Shown here: positions 53,655-62,567 of the stretch, in pieces
Layout of the letters: every line of letters starts with the position of its first letter
Numbering within the stretch: the first letter of the stretch is position 1
NCBI RefSeq assembly: GCF_003076135.1
Contig: NZ_QDGZ01000004.1
Span: forward strand, 186,001 to 250,000
Direction of reading: 5' to 3'
Source of the DNA: Nocardioides gansuensis
GTDB taxonomy: Bacteria > Actinomycetota > Actinomycetes > Propionibacteriales > Nocardioidaceae
DNA length: 64,000 bases
The notes under the pieces: model-generated
Database searches by the model: none
What the model was told of the DNA's origin: nothing
The model's input: the letters and a program-made list of their open reading frames with translations, nothing else
Program-made: the position numbers and the translations under genes

Positions 53655-53761
53655 GCCGAGTCGGCGCATCTGCACACGCTGGACCCGCCGAGTCGGCGCA
53701 TCTGCCACGTCGGACCCGCCGAGTCGGCGCATCTGCACACGCTGGACCCGCCGAGTCGGCG
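53655..53761 (+). repeat. 32-bp tandem repeat array B (3 units plus 12 bp)
   Basis: Units start at 53655, 53687, 53718 and 53750 (32, 31, 32 bp). The core reads GCCGAGTCGGC, then GCATCTGCACACG, then CTGGACCC as the variable 8 bases; the second unit has small changes. The array starts at the base after the GNAT stop codon. Confidence 0.9.
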
Positions 53762-53777
53762 TCTCGCGATGCTCAGG

Positions 53778-54161
53778 TCAGGCGCTCTCCCAGAGGCCGA
53801 CCAGATTGCCCTCGGTGTCGGTGAAGTAGCCCGCGAAGCCCATGTCGCCCACCGGCATCCGCTCGGTGACCACGGCGCCGCCAGCCTCGACGACCCGCTT
53901 GAGCGCGTCCTCCACGCTCGGCACGTCGATGACGATGTTCGGCGCCTTTCCGGGGAACTGCTCGCTGCGTTCGAACATGCCACCGTTGATGAAACCCGGC
54001 TCGGACGGGCCGGACTCCTGGTCCGTCGGCCCGGTCGTCACGATCGTGTAGTCCATGTCGGGCATCGGCATCAATTGCCAGCCGAAGGTGTCGCCGTAGA
54101 ACTTCCGTGCCCGGTCACCGTCGTCGAACGGGAGCTCGAAGTGCACCACCTTGCCGGACAT
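53778..54161 (-). CDS. VOC-superfamily (glyoxalase/bleomycin-resistance-like) protein
   Basis: A 127-residue protein of two beta-alpha-beta-beta-beta modules. VVHFELPFDDGDRARKFYGDTFGWQL opens module 1, and PNIVIDVPSVEDALKRVVEAGGAVV with FAGYFTDTEGNLVGLWE forms module 2, matching the VOC fold. Metal ligands are not fully conserved, so a catalytic role is unsure. The ATG at 54161 has GGGAGG upstream. The gene is bracketed by repeat arrays B and C in opposite orientations. Confidence 0.85.
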   Translation of the reverse strand: MSGKVVHFELPFDDGDRARKFYGDTFGWQLMPMPDMDYTIVTTGPTDQESGPSEPGFINGGMFERSEQFPGKAPNIVIDVPSVEDALKRVVEAGGAVVTERMPVGDMGFAGYFTDTEGNLVGLWESA

Positions 54162-54276
54162 GCTGGCCTCCCTGGGTTGGATGTGCGTACAGTCCGCCAC
54201 TCTTCTCCCGTGTCGGTGGCGGGGCAAGGCCTCGTGCAGGTCCGGCGCGCCAGCATGCGTCGGACGCGGACCGACG

Positions 54277-54332
54277 CTTGTGCAGATGCGCCGACTCGGC
54301 GCCCTCGCCGTGTGCAGATGCGCCGACTCGGC
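54277..54332 (-). repeat. 32-bp tandem repeat array C (2 units)
   Basis: Cores at 54277-54300 and 54309-54332, 32 bp apart, in the same orientation as array A and opposite to array B. The core matches array B except for one base in the first copy. It lies between the divergent VOC and DUF2332 genes. Confidence 0.88.
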
Positions 54333-54350
54333 AAGAGGGATGATCGGGGC

Positions 54351-55358
54351 ATGGAGATGGACGGGGAGATCGCCGACCGCTACCGCGACTTCGCGGCGTA
54401 CGCCGAGGGCGACTCGCCGTGCTTCGCCGACTGGGCGCTCCGGGTGGCCGACGACCCGGAGGTGCATGCCTGGCTCGCGGACCTGCCGCGGATCAAGCAG
54501 CAGGCCAACCTCGTGTTCGCCGCCGCCCGGTGGCACGGTGCCGAGGCGCCGGGCGGCTACGAGGGCTTCAAGGCCGTGCTGTTCGAGCGCGAGGCGGAGG
54601 TGAAGGAGACGATCAGGCAGCGGGCCACCCAGACCAACGAGGTGGGCCGGCTCGCCACCCTGACCCCGGTGTTCGCGACTATCCCCGGCCCCCTCGGACT
54701 GGTCGAGGTCGGGGCCAGTGCCGGGCTGTGCCTCTTCCCGGACCGCTACGACTACGCGTGGCCACCGCGCGGCGAGCTGCGGGGGAGCGGAGGCCCCACC
54801 CTCACCGCGACGGCGACCGGCCCGATGCCGGTCCCGGCCTCGCACCCCGACGTCGCCTGGCGGGGCGGGGCCGACCTCAACCCGCTCGACGTCGAGGACG
54901 AGGACGCGATGGCCTGGCTCGAGAATCTGGTCTGGCCCGAGCAGGACGAGCGACGAGAGCGGCTGAGGCAGGCCATCGCCGTGGCCCGGACCGACCCGCC
55001 GCAGGTGGTGCGCGGCGACCTCTTCGACGCGCTGCCACGACTGCTGCGGGAGGCCGGCCGGCACGGCACCCCGGTGGTCTTCCACTCGGCCGTCGTCGCC
55101 TACCTCGAGGACGACGACCGGGAGCGCTTCGACGAGCTGATGACCGGCCTGGTCGCCGACGGCGCCTGCCGCTGGGTCAGCAACGAGGCGCCCCAGGTGC
55201 TGCCCCGGCTGGCCGGCGGGCGGCGGGTCCCGGCGGGCCGGTTCCTGCTGGCCCTGGACGGCCAGGCCGCGGCGTACACCCACGGTCACGGGCACGCGAT
55301 CGACTGGCTTTTCGGCGCGCCGACACGGGTGTCGGAGGGCCCTGCCAGACTGACGTAG
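54351..55358 (+). CDS. DUF2332 family protein
   Basis: A 335-residue cytoplasmic protein. RYRDFAAYAEGDSPCFADWALRVADDPEVHAWLADLP at the N-terminus, GLVEVGASAGLCLFPDRYDYAW and the late VFHSAVVAYL match DUF2332. The VGASAGL stretch resembles a Rossmann glycine loop, so a methyltransferase-like fold is possible, but no activity is known. The ATG at 54351 follows repeat array C by 18 bp, with no good ribosome site; an ATG two codons later is an alternative. Confidence 0.82.
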   Translation: MEMDGEIADRYRDFAAYAEGDSPCFADWALRVADDPEVHAWLADLPRIKQQANLVFAAARWHGAEAPGGYEGFKAVLFEREAEVKETIRQRATQTNEVGRLATLTPVFATIPGPLGLVEVGASAGLCLFPDRYDYAWPPRGELRGSGGPTLTATATGPMPVPASHPDVAWRGGADLNPLDVEDEDAMAWLENLVWPEQDERRERLRQAIAVARTDPPQVVRGDLFDALPRLLREAGRHGTPVVFHSAVVAYLEDDDRERFDELMTGLVADGACRWVSNEAPQVLPRLAGGRRVPAGRFLLALDGQAAAYTHGHGHAIDWLFGAPTRVSEGPARLT

Positions 55359-55457
55359 GCTGACGTCCTTCCCCCACGAGCGGCCCGGTGAGCGGCTCCG
55401 TGACGTTGCCGCTGCGATGCAGTGCCTTGACCTGCAGGAAGGTGTGGAAGACCCCCG

Positions 55458-58400
55458 ATGTCGGCCCAGGACAGCTTCGTCCACCTCCACGTCCACACGG
55501 AATACTCGATGCTGGACGGCGCGGCCCGGCTCAAGGACATGGCGGCGCGCACCGCCGAGCTCGGCATGCCGGCGATCGCGATGACCGACCACGGCAACGT
55601 CTTCGGCGCCTACGAGTTCTACAAGGCGGCCAAGGACGCCGGCATCAAGCCGATCATCGGCATCGAGGCCTACTTCACGCCCAACATCAGCCGCTTCGAG
55701 CGCAAGCGCGTCAACTTCTACAAGGGCGGCCCCGACGACGTCTCCAGCCGCGGCGCCTACACCCACATGACCCTGCTCTCGGAGTCCACCGAGGGCATGC
55801 ACAACCTGTTCCGCCTCTCCACCGGCGCCTGGCGCGACGGCTTCTTCCAGCACCCGCGCGCCGACCGCGAGCTGCTGGCCCAGCACGCCAGGGGCCTGAT
55901 CGGTACGACGGGGTGCCCCAGCGGCGAGGTGCAGGTGCACCTGCGCCACGACAACTACGAGGCGGCGCGCCAGACGGCGGGCGACTTCCAGGACATCCTC
56001 GGGAGGGACAACTACTTCCTCGAGCTGATGGACCACGGGCTCGACATCGAGCGCCGGGTGCGCGACGGGCTGCTCAAGCTCTCGGAGGACCTGCAGATCC
56101 CGCTGCTCGCGACCAACGACTCCCACTACGTCCGCCGCGAGGACGCCCCGTCCCAGGAGCACCTGCTCTGCATCAACTCCGGGTCGACGATGGACATCCC
56201 GGCCGGTGACGGCCCTGGCCAGCGCTTCGCCTTCAACGGCGACGGCTACTACATCAAGTCCGCCGCCGAGATGCGCGAGCTCTGGCGCGACTTCCCCGCG
56301 GCCTGCGACAACACCCTGCTGATCGCCGAGCGGTGCAACGTCGAGTTCACCGAGGGCAACGGCACTTACATGCCGCGGTTCCCCTGCCCTCCCGGGGAGA
56401 GCGAGGACTCCTGGCTGGTGAAGGAGGTCGAGAAGGGGCTCGCGTTCCGCTACCCCCAGGGCATCCCCGACCACGTCCGCAGGCAGGCCGAGTTCGAGAT
56501 CGGCGTCATCACCCAGATGGGCTTCTCGGGCTACTTCCTCGTCGTCGCCGACTTCATCAACTGGGCCAAGGACAACGGCATCCGGGTCGGCCCGGGCCGC
56601 GGCTCCGGAGCGGGCTCGATGGTCGCCTACGCCATGCGGATCACCGACCTCGACCCGCTCGAGCACGGCCTGATCTTCGAGCGCTTCCTCAACCCCGACC
56701 GCATCTCGATGCCCGACTTCGACATCGACTTCGACGAGCGCCGGCGCGGTGAGGTGATCCGCTACGTCACCGAGAAGTACGGCGACGACCGGGTCTCGAT
56801 GATCATCACCTACGGCACCATCAAGGCCAAGCAGGCGGTGAAGGACTCCAGCCGCATCCTGGGCTACCCCTTCGCGATGGGGGACCGGATCACCAAGGCG
56901 ATGCCGGCCGCGGTGATGGGCAAGGACATCCCGCTCAAGCAGATCTTCGACCCCGCCCACCCGCGCTTCGGCGAGGGCGGCGAGTTCCGGCAGCTCTACG
57001 ACGCCGACAACGACGTCAAGCGGGTCGTCGACACCGCGATGGGCATCGAGGGCCTCAAGCGCCAGTGGGGCGTGCACGCCGCCGGCATCATCATGTCGAG
57101 CGAGCCGCTCATCGACGTGATCCCGCTGCTCAAGCGGCCCGCCGACGGCGCGATGATCACCCAGTTCGACTACCCCACGTGTGAGGCCCTCGGCCTCATC
57201 AAGATGGACTTCCTCGGGCTGCGCAACCTCACGGTCCTCGACGACGCGGTGAAGAACATCGAGGTCAACCGGGGCGAGAAGGTCGTGCTGGAGGACCTCA
57301 CCCTCGACGACCCCGCGACCTACGCCCTGCTCCAGCGCGGCGACACCCTCGGCGTCTTCCAGCTCGACGGCGGCCCGATGCGGGCCTTGCTGCGGTCGAT
57401 GCGGCCCGACAAGTTCGAGGACATCTCCGCCGTCGGTGCGCTCTACCGGCCGGGCCCGATGGGCGCCGACTCCCACAACAAGTACGCGCGCCGCAAGACC
57501 GGCCGCGAGCCCGTGGAACCGATCCACCCCGAGCTCGCGGAGCCCCTGCTGGACATCCTCGGCGAGACCTACGGCCTGATCGTCTACCAGGAGCAGGTCA
57601 TGGCCATCGCGCAGAAGCTCGCGGGCTACACGCTCGGACAGGCGGACCTGCTCCGCCGCGCGATGGGCAAGAAGAAGAAGACCGAGCTGGACAAGCAGTT
57701 CGAGATCTTCTCCGGCGGCATGACCGAGCGGGGCTACTCGATGGCCGCCGTGAAGACCCTCTGGGACATCCTGCTGCCGTTCTCCGACTACGCCTTCAAC
57801 AAGGCCCACTCCGCGGCGTACGGCCTGGTCTCCTACTGGACGGCCTATCTCAAGGCCAACTACCCGGCCGAATACATGGCCGCCCTGCTGACCTCGACGC
57901 GGGACGACAAGGACAAGTCGGCGATCTACCTCAACGAGTGCCGCCGGATGAAGATCCAGGTGCTCCCGCCCGACGTCAACGAGTCCCACGCCAACTTCAC
58001 CCCGGTCGGCAACGACATCCGCTTCGGCCTCACCGCGATCCGCAACGTCGGCGCCAACGTCGTCGACGGCATCGTCTCGGCGCGCCAGCAGAAGGGCCGC
58101 TACGCCGACTTCAACGACTTCATGGACAAGGTGCCCGCCCACGTCTGCAACAAGCGGGTCATCGAGTCGCTGATCAAGGCCGGCGCCTTCGACGAGATGA
58201 AGCACAAGCGGCGCGCCCTCGTGACGATCCACGAGACCGCGGTCGACCAGTACATCGACATCAAGAAGAACGAGGCAATCGGCCAGGACTCGCTCTTCGC
58301 CGATATGGGCAGCCTCGACGGCGATGATTTCAGCGGCTTCGGTGTCTCGATCTCGATCCCCGACATCGACGACTGGGACAAGACGACCCTGCTCGGCCAC

Positions 58401-59012
58401 GAGCGGGAGATGCTGGGCCTCTACGTCTCCGACCACCCGCTGCTCGGCCTCGAGCACGTGCTCTCCGCCGGGACCGACTGCACCATCGGCCAGCTGATGC
58501 TCGACGAGGACCGCCCGCACGGCTCGACGATCACGGTGAGCGGCCTGGTGACGAGCGTGCAACGCAAGATCACCAAGCGCGGAGACGCGTGGGCCACGAT
58601 CACGCTGGAGGACCTCGACGGTGCCATCGAGGTGCTGCTCTTCCCCAGCGCCTACCAGCTCGCCTCCACGCACCTCGTCGAGGACGCGATCATCCGGGTC
58701 AAGGGCCAGCTCTCCCGTGACAAGGACCAGCCCGAGCTGCGCGCGCAGGAGGTCACCGTCCCCGACCTGAGCGAGGGCCCGTCGGGACCCGTCGTCGTGA
58801 CGTTGCCGCAGACCAGGTGCACGCCGCCGGTGGTCAACCAGTTCCGCGACATCCTCGGCACCCACCCGGGGGTCACCGAAGTGCGGCTGCGGCTGATGAG
58901 CCGGGACAAGACGATCGTGATGCGGATGCCCGACCAGCTGCGGGTCACGCCGAGCCCGGCGCTCTTCGCCGACCTCAAGCAGCTGCTCGGCCCCGGGTGC
59001 CTCACCGGATGA
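55458..59012 (+). CDS. dnaE: Replicative DNA polymerase III alpha subunit
   Basis: An 1184-residue C-family replicative polymerase. The PHP domain retains HLHVHT and TDHGN, so its metal site looks intact. Catalytic Asp residues are in MPDFDIDFDE; GPGRGSGAGSMVAYAM precedes them, and FSDYAFNKAHSAAYGLVSYWTAYLKANYPAEYMAALL lies in the fingers. HhH, OB (TVSGLVTSVQRKITKRGDAWATITLEDLDG) and C-terminal tau-binding parts follow. It differs from the SOS-linked copy at 20123-23929. The ATG has GGAAG upstream. Confidence 0.96.
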   Translation: MSAQDSFVHLHVHTEYSMLDGAARLKDMAARTAELGMPAIAMTDHGNVFGAYEFYKAAKDAGIKPIIGIEAYFTPNISRFERKRVNFYKGGPDDVSSRGAYTHMTLLSESTEGMHNLFRLSTGAWRDGFFQHPRADRELLAQHARGLIGTTGCPSGEVQVHLRHDNYEAARQTAGDFQDILGRDNYFLELMDHGLDIERRVRDGLLKLSEDLQIPLLATNDSHYVRREDAPSQEHLLCINSGSTMDIPAGDGPGQRFAFNGDGYYIKSAAEMRELWRDFPAACDNTLLIAERCNVEFTEGNGTYMPRFPCPPGESEDSWLVKEVEKGLAFRYPQGIPDHVRRQAEFEIGVITQMGFSGYFLVVADFINWAKDNGIRVGPGRGSGAGSMVAYAMRITDLDPLEHGLIFERFLNPDRISMPDFDIDFDERRRGEVIRYVTEKYGDDRVSMIITYGTIKAKQAVKDSSRILGYPFAMGDRITKAMPAAVMGKDIPLKQIFDPAHPRFGEGGEFRQLYDADNDVKRVVDTAMGIEGLKRQWGVHAAGIIMSSEPLIDVIPLLKRPADGAMITQFDYPTCEALGLIKMDFLGLRNLTVLDDAVKNIEVNRGEKVVLEDLTLDDPATYALLQRGDTLGVFQLDGGPMRALLRSMRPDKFEDISAVGALYRPGPMGADSHNKYARRKTGREPVEPIHPELAEPLLDILGETYGLIVYQEQVMAIAQKLAGYTLGQADLLRRAMGKKKKTELDKQFEIFSGGMTERGYSMAAVKTLWDILLPFSDYAFNKAHSAAYGLVSYWTAYLKANYPAEYMAALLTSTRDDKDKSAIYLNECRRMKIQVLPPDVNESHANFTPVGNDIRFGLTAIRNVGANVVDGIVSARQQKGRYADFNDFMDKVPAHVCNKRVIESLIKAGAFDEMKHKRRALVTIHETAVDQYIDIKKNEAIGQDSLFADMGSLDGDDFSGFGVSISIPDIDDWDKTTLLGHEREMLGLYVSDHPLLGLEHVLSAGTDCTIGQLMLDEDRPHGSTITVSGLVTSVQRKITKRGDAWATITLEDLDGAIEVLLFPSAYQLASTHLVEDAIIRVKGQLSRDKDQPELRAQEVTVPDLSEGPSGPVVVTLPQTRCTPPVVNQFRDILGTHPGVTEVRLRLMSRDKTIVMRMPDQLRVTPSPALFADLKQLLGPGCLTG

Positions 59013-59551
59013 GCCCGCTCCATGCCCTGGTCCGCCCCGTCGCGGTGGTGGCCGCCTTCGCCCTGTCCGGCGCGGTGTCCGGCGTCCTCTGGGAGTGGCT
59101 GTGGGAACCGCCGACCGGCCTGGTCGTCTCCGGCCAGTGGGTGCTGGAGCCCGCGGGGCCGGACCTCGGCTTCTCCGACACCGGCTGGTACGTCGTGATC
59201 GCGATGGCCGTCGGGGCCGTGCTCGCGGCCGCGATCGGCTGGGGCTTCCCGGGCCGCGAGCTGGTGACCCTGGCCGCCGTGGTGGTCGGGGCGTTCGTCG
59301 CAGGCTGGCTGATGTTCCGGGTCGGCCACGCCCTGGGCCCGCCGGACCCCCGGGTGCTCGCCGCGGGCGAGGCCGACCTGGTCAGGCTGCCGGCCGACCT
59401 GCGGGTCGCCGGCTCGGACGCCCGGCCCTCCCTCTTGCGCCCGGAGTCGAGCGCCTTCGCGGCGTTCCCGGCCGGCGCCACGCTCGGCCTGATGGCCGTC
59501 TTCCTCATGGGTCGCGGGCGGACCGCGCGAGGTCAGCAGACCCCGGGTTGA
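59009..59551 (+). CDS. Membrane protein of unknown function, coupled to dnaE
   Basis: A 180-residue protein with four hydrophobic segments (about 8-26, 55-76, 82-103, 150-170), of the kind called DUF2567 in actinobacteria; that assignment is tentative. The start ATG overlaps the dnaE stop by 4 bp, so it is translated from the dnaE message. No catalytic motif is visible. Confidence 0.7.
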   Translation: MSPLHALVRPVAVVAAFALSGAVSGVLWEWLWEPPTGLVVSGQWVLEPAGPDLGFSDTGWYVVIAMAVGAVLAAAIGWGFPGRELVTLAAVVVGAFVAGWLMFRVGHALGPPDPRVLAAGEADLVRLPADLRVAGSDARPSLLRPESSAFAAFPAGATLGLMAVFLMGRGRTARGQQTPG

Positions 59552-59574
59552 GAGTGCACCGACGCGGGTAGGGT
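59548..59574 (+). promoter_or_regulatory. Promoter of DUF3352 gene
   Basis: TTGAGA (59548-59553) and TAGGGT (59569-59574) with a 15-bp spacer give a start near 59581 and a ~46-nt leader. The promoter overlaps a GTG at 59573, which makes that start unlikely. Confidence 0.5.
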
Positions 59575-59626
59575 GACGACGTCACACACACGTCGGCGCA
59601 AGCCGGCCATCCACACGGGGGTTCCC

Positions 59627-61279
59627 TTGTCCAGCACCACTCCTTCGGGACCGGGGGGTCCCGAGTTCCTCGAGCCGACCGGCGGCAGTCCGGTCGGCTC
59701 CAGCTCCCGCTCGGGCGACAACCGCAAGCGCCTGCTCGTGCTGGGCGGCGTCGTCGGGCTCGTCGCCGTCGGTGGCGCCGCTGCCTGGGCGATCACGTCC
59801 TTCGTGGGCACGGGCGCCCAGCCGGCCGAGGCACTGCCGGCCGGCACCCTCGCCTACGCCAGCGTCGACCTCGACCCGAGCGGCAGCCAGAAGATCGAGG
59901 CGATCCGCACCCTGCGCAAGTTCCCCGCGTTCAAGGACAAGATCAACCTCGACACCGACGACGACCTGCGTGAGCGGTTCTTCGAGGAGATGACCTCGAG
60001 CGGCGAGTGCGAGGGTCTCGACTACGCCGAGGACGTGGAGCCGTGGCTCGGCAACCGCCTCGCCGTGGCCGGCGTCGACACCGGCGCGGAGCAGCCCTCC
60101 CCGGTCGTCGTCGTGCAGATCAGCGACGCCGGCGCAGCCGAGGACGGCTTCCGGGCGATCGAGGAGGCCTGCGGCAACACCGACGAGCCGGCCGGCATCG
60201 CCGTCGAGGGCGACTGGGCGATCGTGGCCGAGACGCAGGAGCAGGCCGACAAGGTGGTCGAGCTCGCGGGCGAGGGCACCCTGGCCGATGACGACGACTT
60301 CACCCGCTGGACCGGCGAGACCGGCGACGCGGGCATCCTGACCATGTACGCGTCCCCCGAGATCGGCCCCGAGCTGCTCTCCCTCCTCGAGGACACCGGC
60401 GTCAGCCCGTTCGGCGGCTCCGAGCTCGGCGGGATCGACCCCGAGACCGGCGAGTTCGAGGACGTCGAGCCCTCGGCCTCCCCGAGCGTCCCGCCGGAGG
60501 TCCAGAAGAGCCTCGAGGACTTCGGGGGCGCGGCCGCCACGCTCCGCTTCTCCGACGGCTCACTGGAGCTGGAGTTCGCCGCCGACTCTGGCGAGCAGGC
60601 GGAGATCTTCGCAGACGTCGACTCCGGCGGCGAGATCGTCGGATCCCTGCCCGAGGGCACGATCGCGGCGATCGGCTTCGGCGTCCCGGACGGCTGGGTC
60701 GACATGATGGCCGAGCAGATGGCCAGCAGCCTGGGCCAGACGAAGGACGAGCTCTACGCGGAGGCCTCCGCGCAGACGGGCCTGGACCTGCCGGACGACC
60801 TGGAGGCGCTCGTCGGTGACGGCCTCGCGGTCTCTCTCGGCGAGGGCATCGACCCCGACGCCGTGATGAACGGCGGGCCCGCCGAGCTGCCGATCGCGAT
60901 CAAGATCGACGGCGACGAGGCCGAGGTCGAGGCGGTCCTGGAGAAGCTGCGTCCGCAGCTCGGCGAGGAGGCAGACCTCCTCGAGACCGCCACCGGCGAC
61001 GACTACGTCGTGCTCGGCCCCAACGCCGACTACCGCGAGAAGGTCGCGCAGGAGGACGGGCTCGAGGGCTCCGAGGCCTACCAGCAGGTGGTCGAGGGGG
61101 CCGACGGCGCGGCGGCCGTCATGTTCGTCGACTTCGACGCCGACGACAACTGGCTGGCACGGGTGGCCCAGGACGACGCGGAGCTGGCGGACAACCTGGA
61201 GCCCCTCTCGGCCCTCGGCATCACCGGGTGGTACGAGGACCGGGTCTCCCACGGCTTCGTCCGGCTCACCACCGACTGA
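59627..61279 (+). CDS. DUF3352 membrane-anchored exported protein
   Basis: A 550-residue protein. A cytoplasmic stretch (about 1-32) and one helix (VLGGVVGLVAVGGAAAWAI) precede a large acidic extracellular part. The start of that part (ALPAGTLAYASVDLDPSG) is typical of DUF3352 proteins, which are exported and of unknown role. The TTG start at 59627 has GGGGG upstream; a GTG at 59573 is excluded by the promoter. It is convergent with ybaK, 15 bp apart. Confidence 0.8.
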   Translation: MSSTTPSGPGGPEFLEPTGGSPVGSSSRSGDNRKRLLVLGGVVGLVAVGGAAAWAITSFVGTGAQPAEALPAGTLAYASVDLDPSGSQKIEAIRTLRKFPAFKDKINLDTDDDLRERFFEEMTSSGECEGLDYAEDVEPWLGNRLAVAGVDTGAEQPSPVVVVQISDAGAAEDGFRAIEEACGNTDEPAGIAVEGDWAIVAETQEQADKVVELAGEGTLADDDDFTRWTGETGDAGILTMYASPEIGPELLSLLEDTGVSPFGGSELGGIDPETGEFEDVEPSASPSVPPEVQKSLEDFGGAAATLRFSDGSLELEFAADSGEQAEIFADVDSGGEIVGSLPEGTIAAIGFGVPDGWVDMMAEQMASSLGQTKDELYAEASAQTGLDLPDDLEALVGDGLAVSLGEGIDPDAVMNGGPAELPIAIKIDGDEAEVEAVLEKLRPQLGEEADLLETATGDDYVVLGPNADYREKVAQEDGLEGSEAYQQVVEGADGAAAVMFVDFDADDNWLARVAQDDAELADNLEPLSALGITGWYEDRVSHGFVRLTTD

Positions 61280-61294
61280 GGCAGCCGAGCGCCG

Positions 61295-61783
61295 TCACCG
61301 GCCGATCGGGGCGGAGGTCGCAGACGTGACCGCCATCAGGTCGGCCGGTGACAGCTCGACGTCCAGGCCGCGCTGACCGCCGGAGACGAAGATCGTCGGG
61401 TGGTCGAGCGCCGACTCGTCCAGCACGGTCGGGTGCGCCCGCTTCTGGCCGATCGGCGAGATCCCGCCGGCGACGTAGCCCGTCGCTCGCTCGGCAACCG
61501 CCACCTCGGCCATCACCGCCTTGCTGCCGTCGAGGGCCCGGGCGAGTGCCTTGAGGTCCAGCTGGCTGGTGACCGGCACGATGCCCACGACGAGGCGACC
61601 GTCGAGCGAGGCCATCAGGGTCTTGAAGACCCGATCGGGGTCGACGCCGAGCGCTTCAGCCGCCTCGAGGCCGTAGGACTCGACCCGCGGGTCGTGGTCA
61701 TAGGCATGGAGGACGAAGTGCACCGCCGCCTTCGTCAGTGCGACGGTCGCGGGGGTGCCTCCGGCAGACTGCTTCCGGGCCAT
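61295..61783 (-). CDS. ybaK: Cys-tRNA(Pro) deacylase
   Basis: A 162-residue YbaK that hydrolyses Cys mischarged on tRNA(Pro). VFKTLMASLDGRLVVGIVPVTSQLDLKAL contains the conserved Lys, GYVAGGISPIGQKRAHPTVLDESAL the GxxSPxG loop, and IFVSGGQRGLDVELSPADL lies near the end; these are YbaK-specific blocks. The ATG shares one base with the stop of the upstream Lon-N-domain gene, so they form an operon. Confidence 0.92.
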   Translation of the reverse strand: MARKQSAGGTPATVALTKAAVHFVLHAYDHDPRVESYGLEAAEALGVDPDRVFKTLMASLDGRLVVGIVPVTSQLDLKALARALDGSKAVMAEVAVAERATGYVAGGISPIGQKRAHPTVLDESALDHPTIFVSGGQRGLDVELSPADLMAVTSATSAPIGR

Positions 61784-62448
61784 CAGTTGGGACTCCAGGC
61801 GGTGCGGGCCACCTCGATGGCCGGCAGGGACGGGATCACGTTCATGGCGCGCAGCTCCTCGCGAAGCATCTGGGTGACAAGCTCGAGGCGGGTGGCCACG
61901 TCGCTCGCCTCGAGCAGCGACTGCCGCTCGGCCATCGGCAGCGGCGCGAGGGCCGCCAGCGTCCAGGACAGGTATTCCGGGTCGCGGGGGAGTGCGCCGG
62001 AGAAGACGTCGCCGCGCAGCTCGGCGACGGCGGCCCGGTAGGCCGTGAACGTCGCGCGTGCGCGGTCCAGCAGCTCCCCGGGCACGGGGACCGGCTCGTC
62101 GGGCACCTCGTGGAACGAGGCGACGGCGAACTCGCCCGACCCGTCGAGGTCGTCGATCGCCATCCGTTCGCGCCCGACCGCGACGATCTGGAACGTGCCG
62201 TCGTCCTGCACCTCGACCTCGGTCAGCTGCAGCACGACTCCCACGCGGTAGAGCGACTGCGAGCCGTGGTCGCCGACCTCGTAGCCCTCGCGGATCGCCA
62301 CCGAGCCGAAGATGCGCTGGGCCGGGTCGTCCACGCGCAGAAGGTGGTGCACGAGGGCGCGGTAGCGGTCCTCGAACACGTGCAGCGGCACGGTGACCCC
62401 GGGGAAGAGGACCGTGCTGAGCGGGAACATCGGGAGTGACTCGCTCAC
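61783..62448 (-). CDS. Lon substrate-binding (LON N) domain protein
   Basis: A 221-residue stand-alone Lon N-terminal domain. [31 protein letters not shown] is the signature, and helices follow; there is no AAA or protease part. Such proteins may act as adaptors or, when fused to zinc fingers, as cereblon-like factors; no function is proven. The start is GTG 62448 with TACGGT 6 nt upstream, divergent from hisD. Confidence 0.85.
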   Translation of the reverse strand: MSESLPMFPLSTVLFPGVTVPLHVFEDRYRALVHHLLRVDDPAQRIFGSVAIREGYEVGDHGSQSLYRVGVVLQLTEVEVQDDGTFQIVAVGRERMAIDDLDGSGEFAVASFHEVPDEPVPVPGELLDRARATFTAYRAAVAELRGDVFSGALPRDPEYLSWTLAALAPLPMAERQSLLEASDVATRLELVTQMLREELRAMNVIPSLPAIEVARTAWSPN

Positions 62449-62454
62449 CCCTTC

Positions 62455-62460
62455 ACCGTA
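62455..62460 (-). promoter_or_regulatory. -10 hexamer of leaderless promoter (LON-domain gene)
   Basis: TACGGT on the minus strand, 6 nt before the GTG at 62448. Confidence 0.6.
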
Positions 62461-62554
62461 GCGGAGGCATGACGCCCGTGGCCCCCTCCGCACCGGCCGC
62501 CCGGCGACCGGTCCGGATGACGTCGGGGGTCAGGAGCGAGGGGTGGGGCGACCG

Positions 62555-62560
62555 TAGACT
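62555..62560 (+). promoter_or_regulatory. -10 hexamer of leaderless promoter (hisD)
   Basis: TAGACT lies 7 nt before the ATG at 62568 and fixes the hisD start. Confidence 0.6.
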
Positions 62561-62567
62561 TGCGCCC

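Noticed and set aside
53655..53761. Regularly spaced repeats as a CRISPR array
   Set aside because: The 24-bp cores are separated by only 8 bp, spacers are near-identical in composition, arrays have 2-3 units, and no cas genes are present.
53778..58865. A 1695-codon minus-strand open frame
   Set aside because: It runs antisense through dnaE and DUF2332 because high third-position GC suppresses stops. Only its last part (53778-54161, the VOC gene) has homology-like sequence and a ribosome site.
62436..62567. Upstream start for hisD
   Set aside because: The extra 44 codons contain the divergent promoters of hisD and the LON-domain gene and do not resemble HisD.
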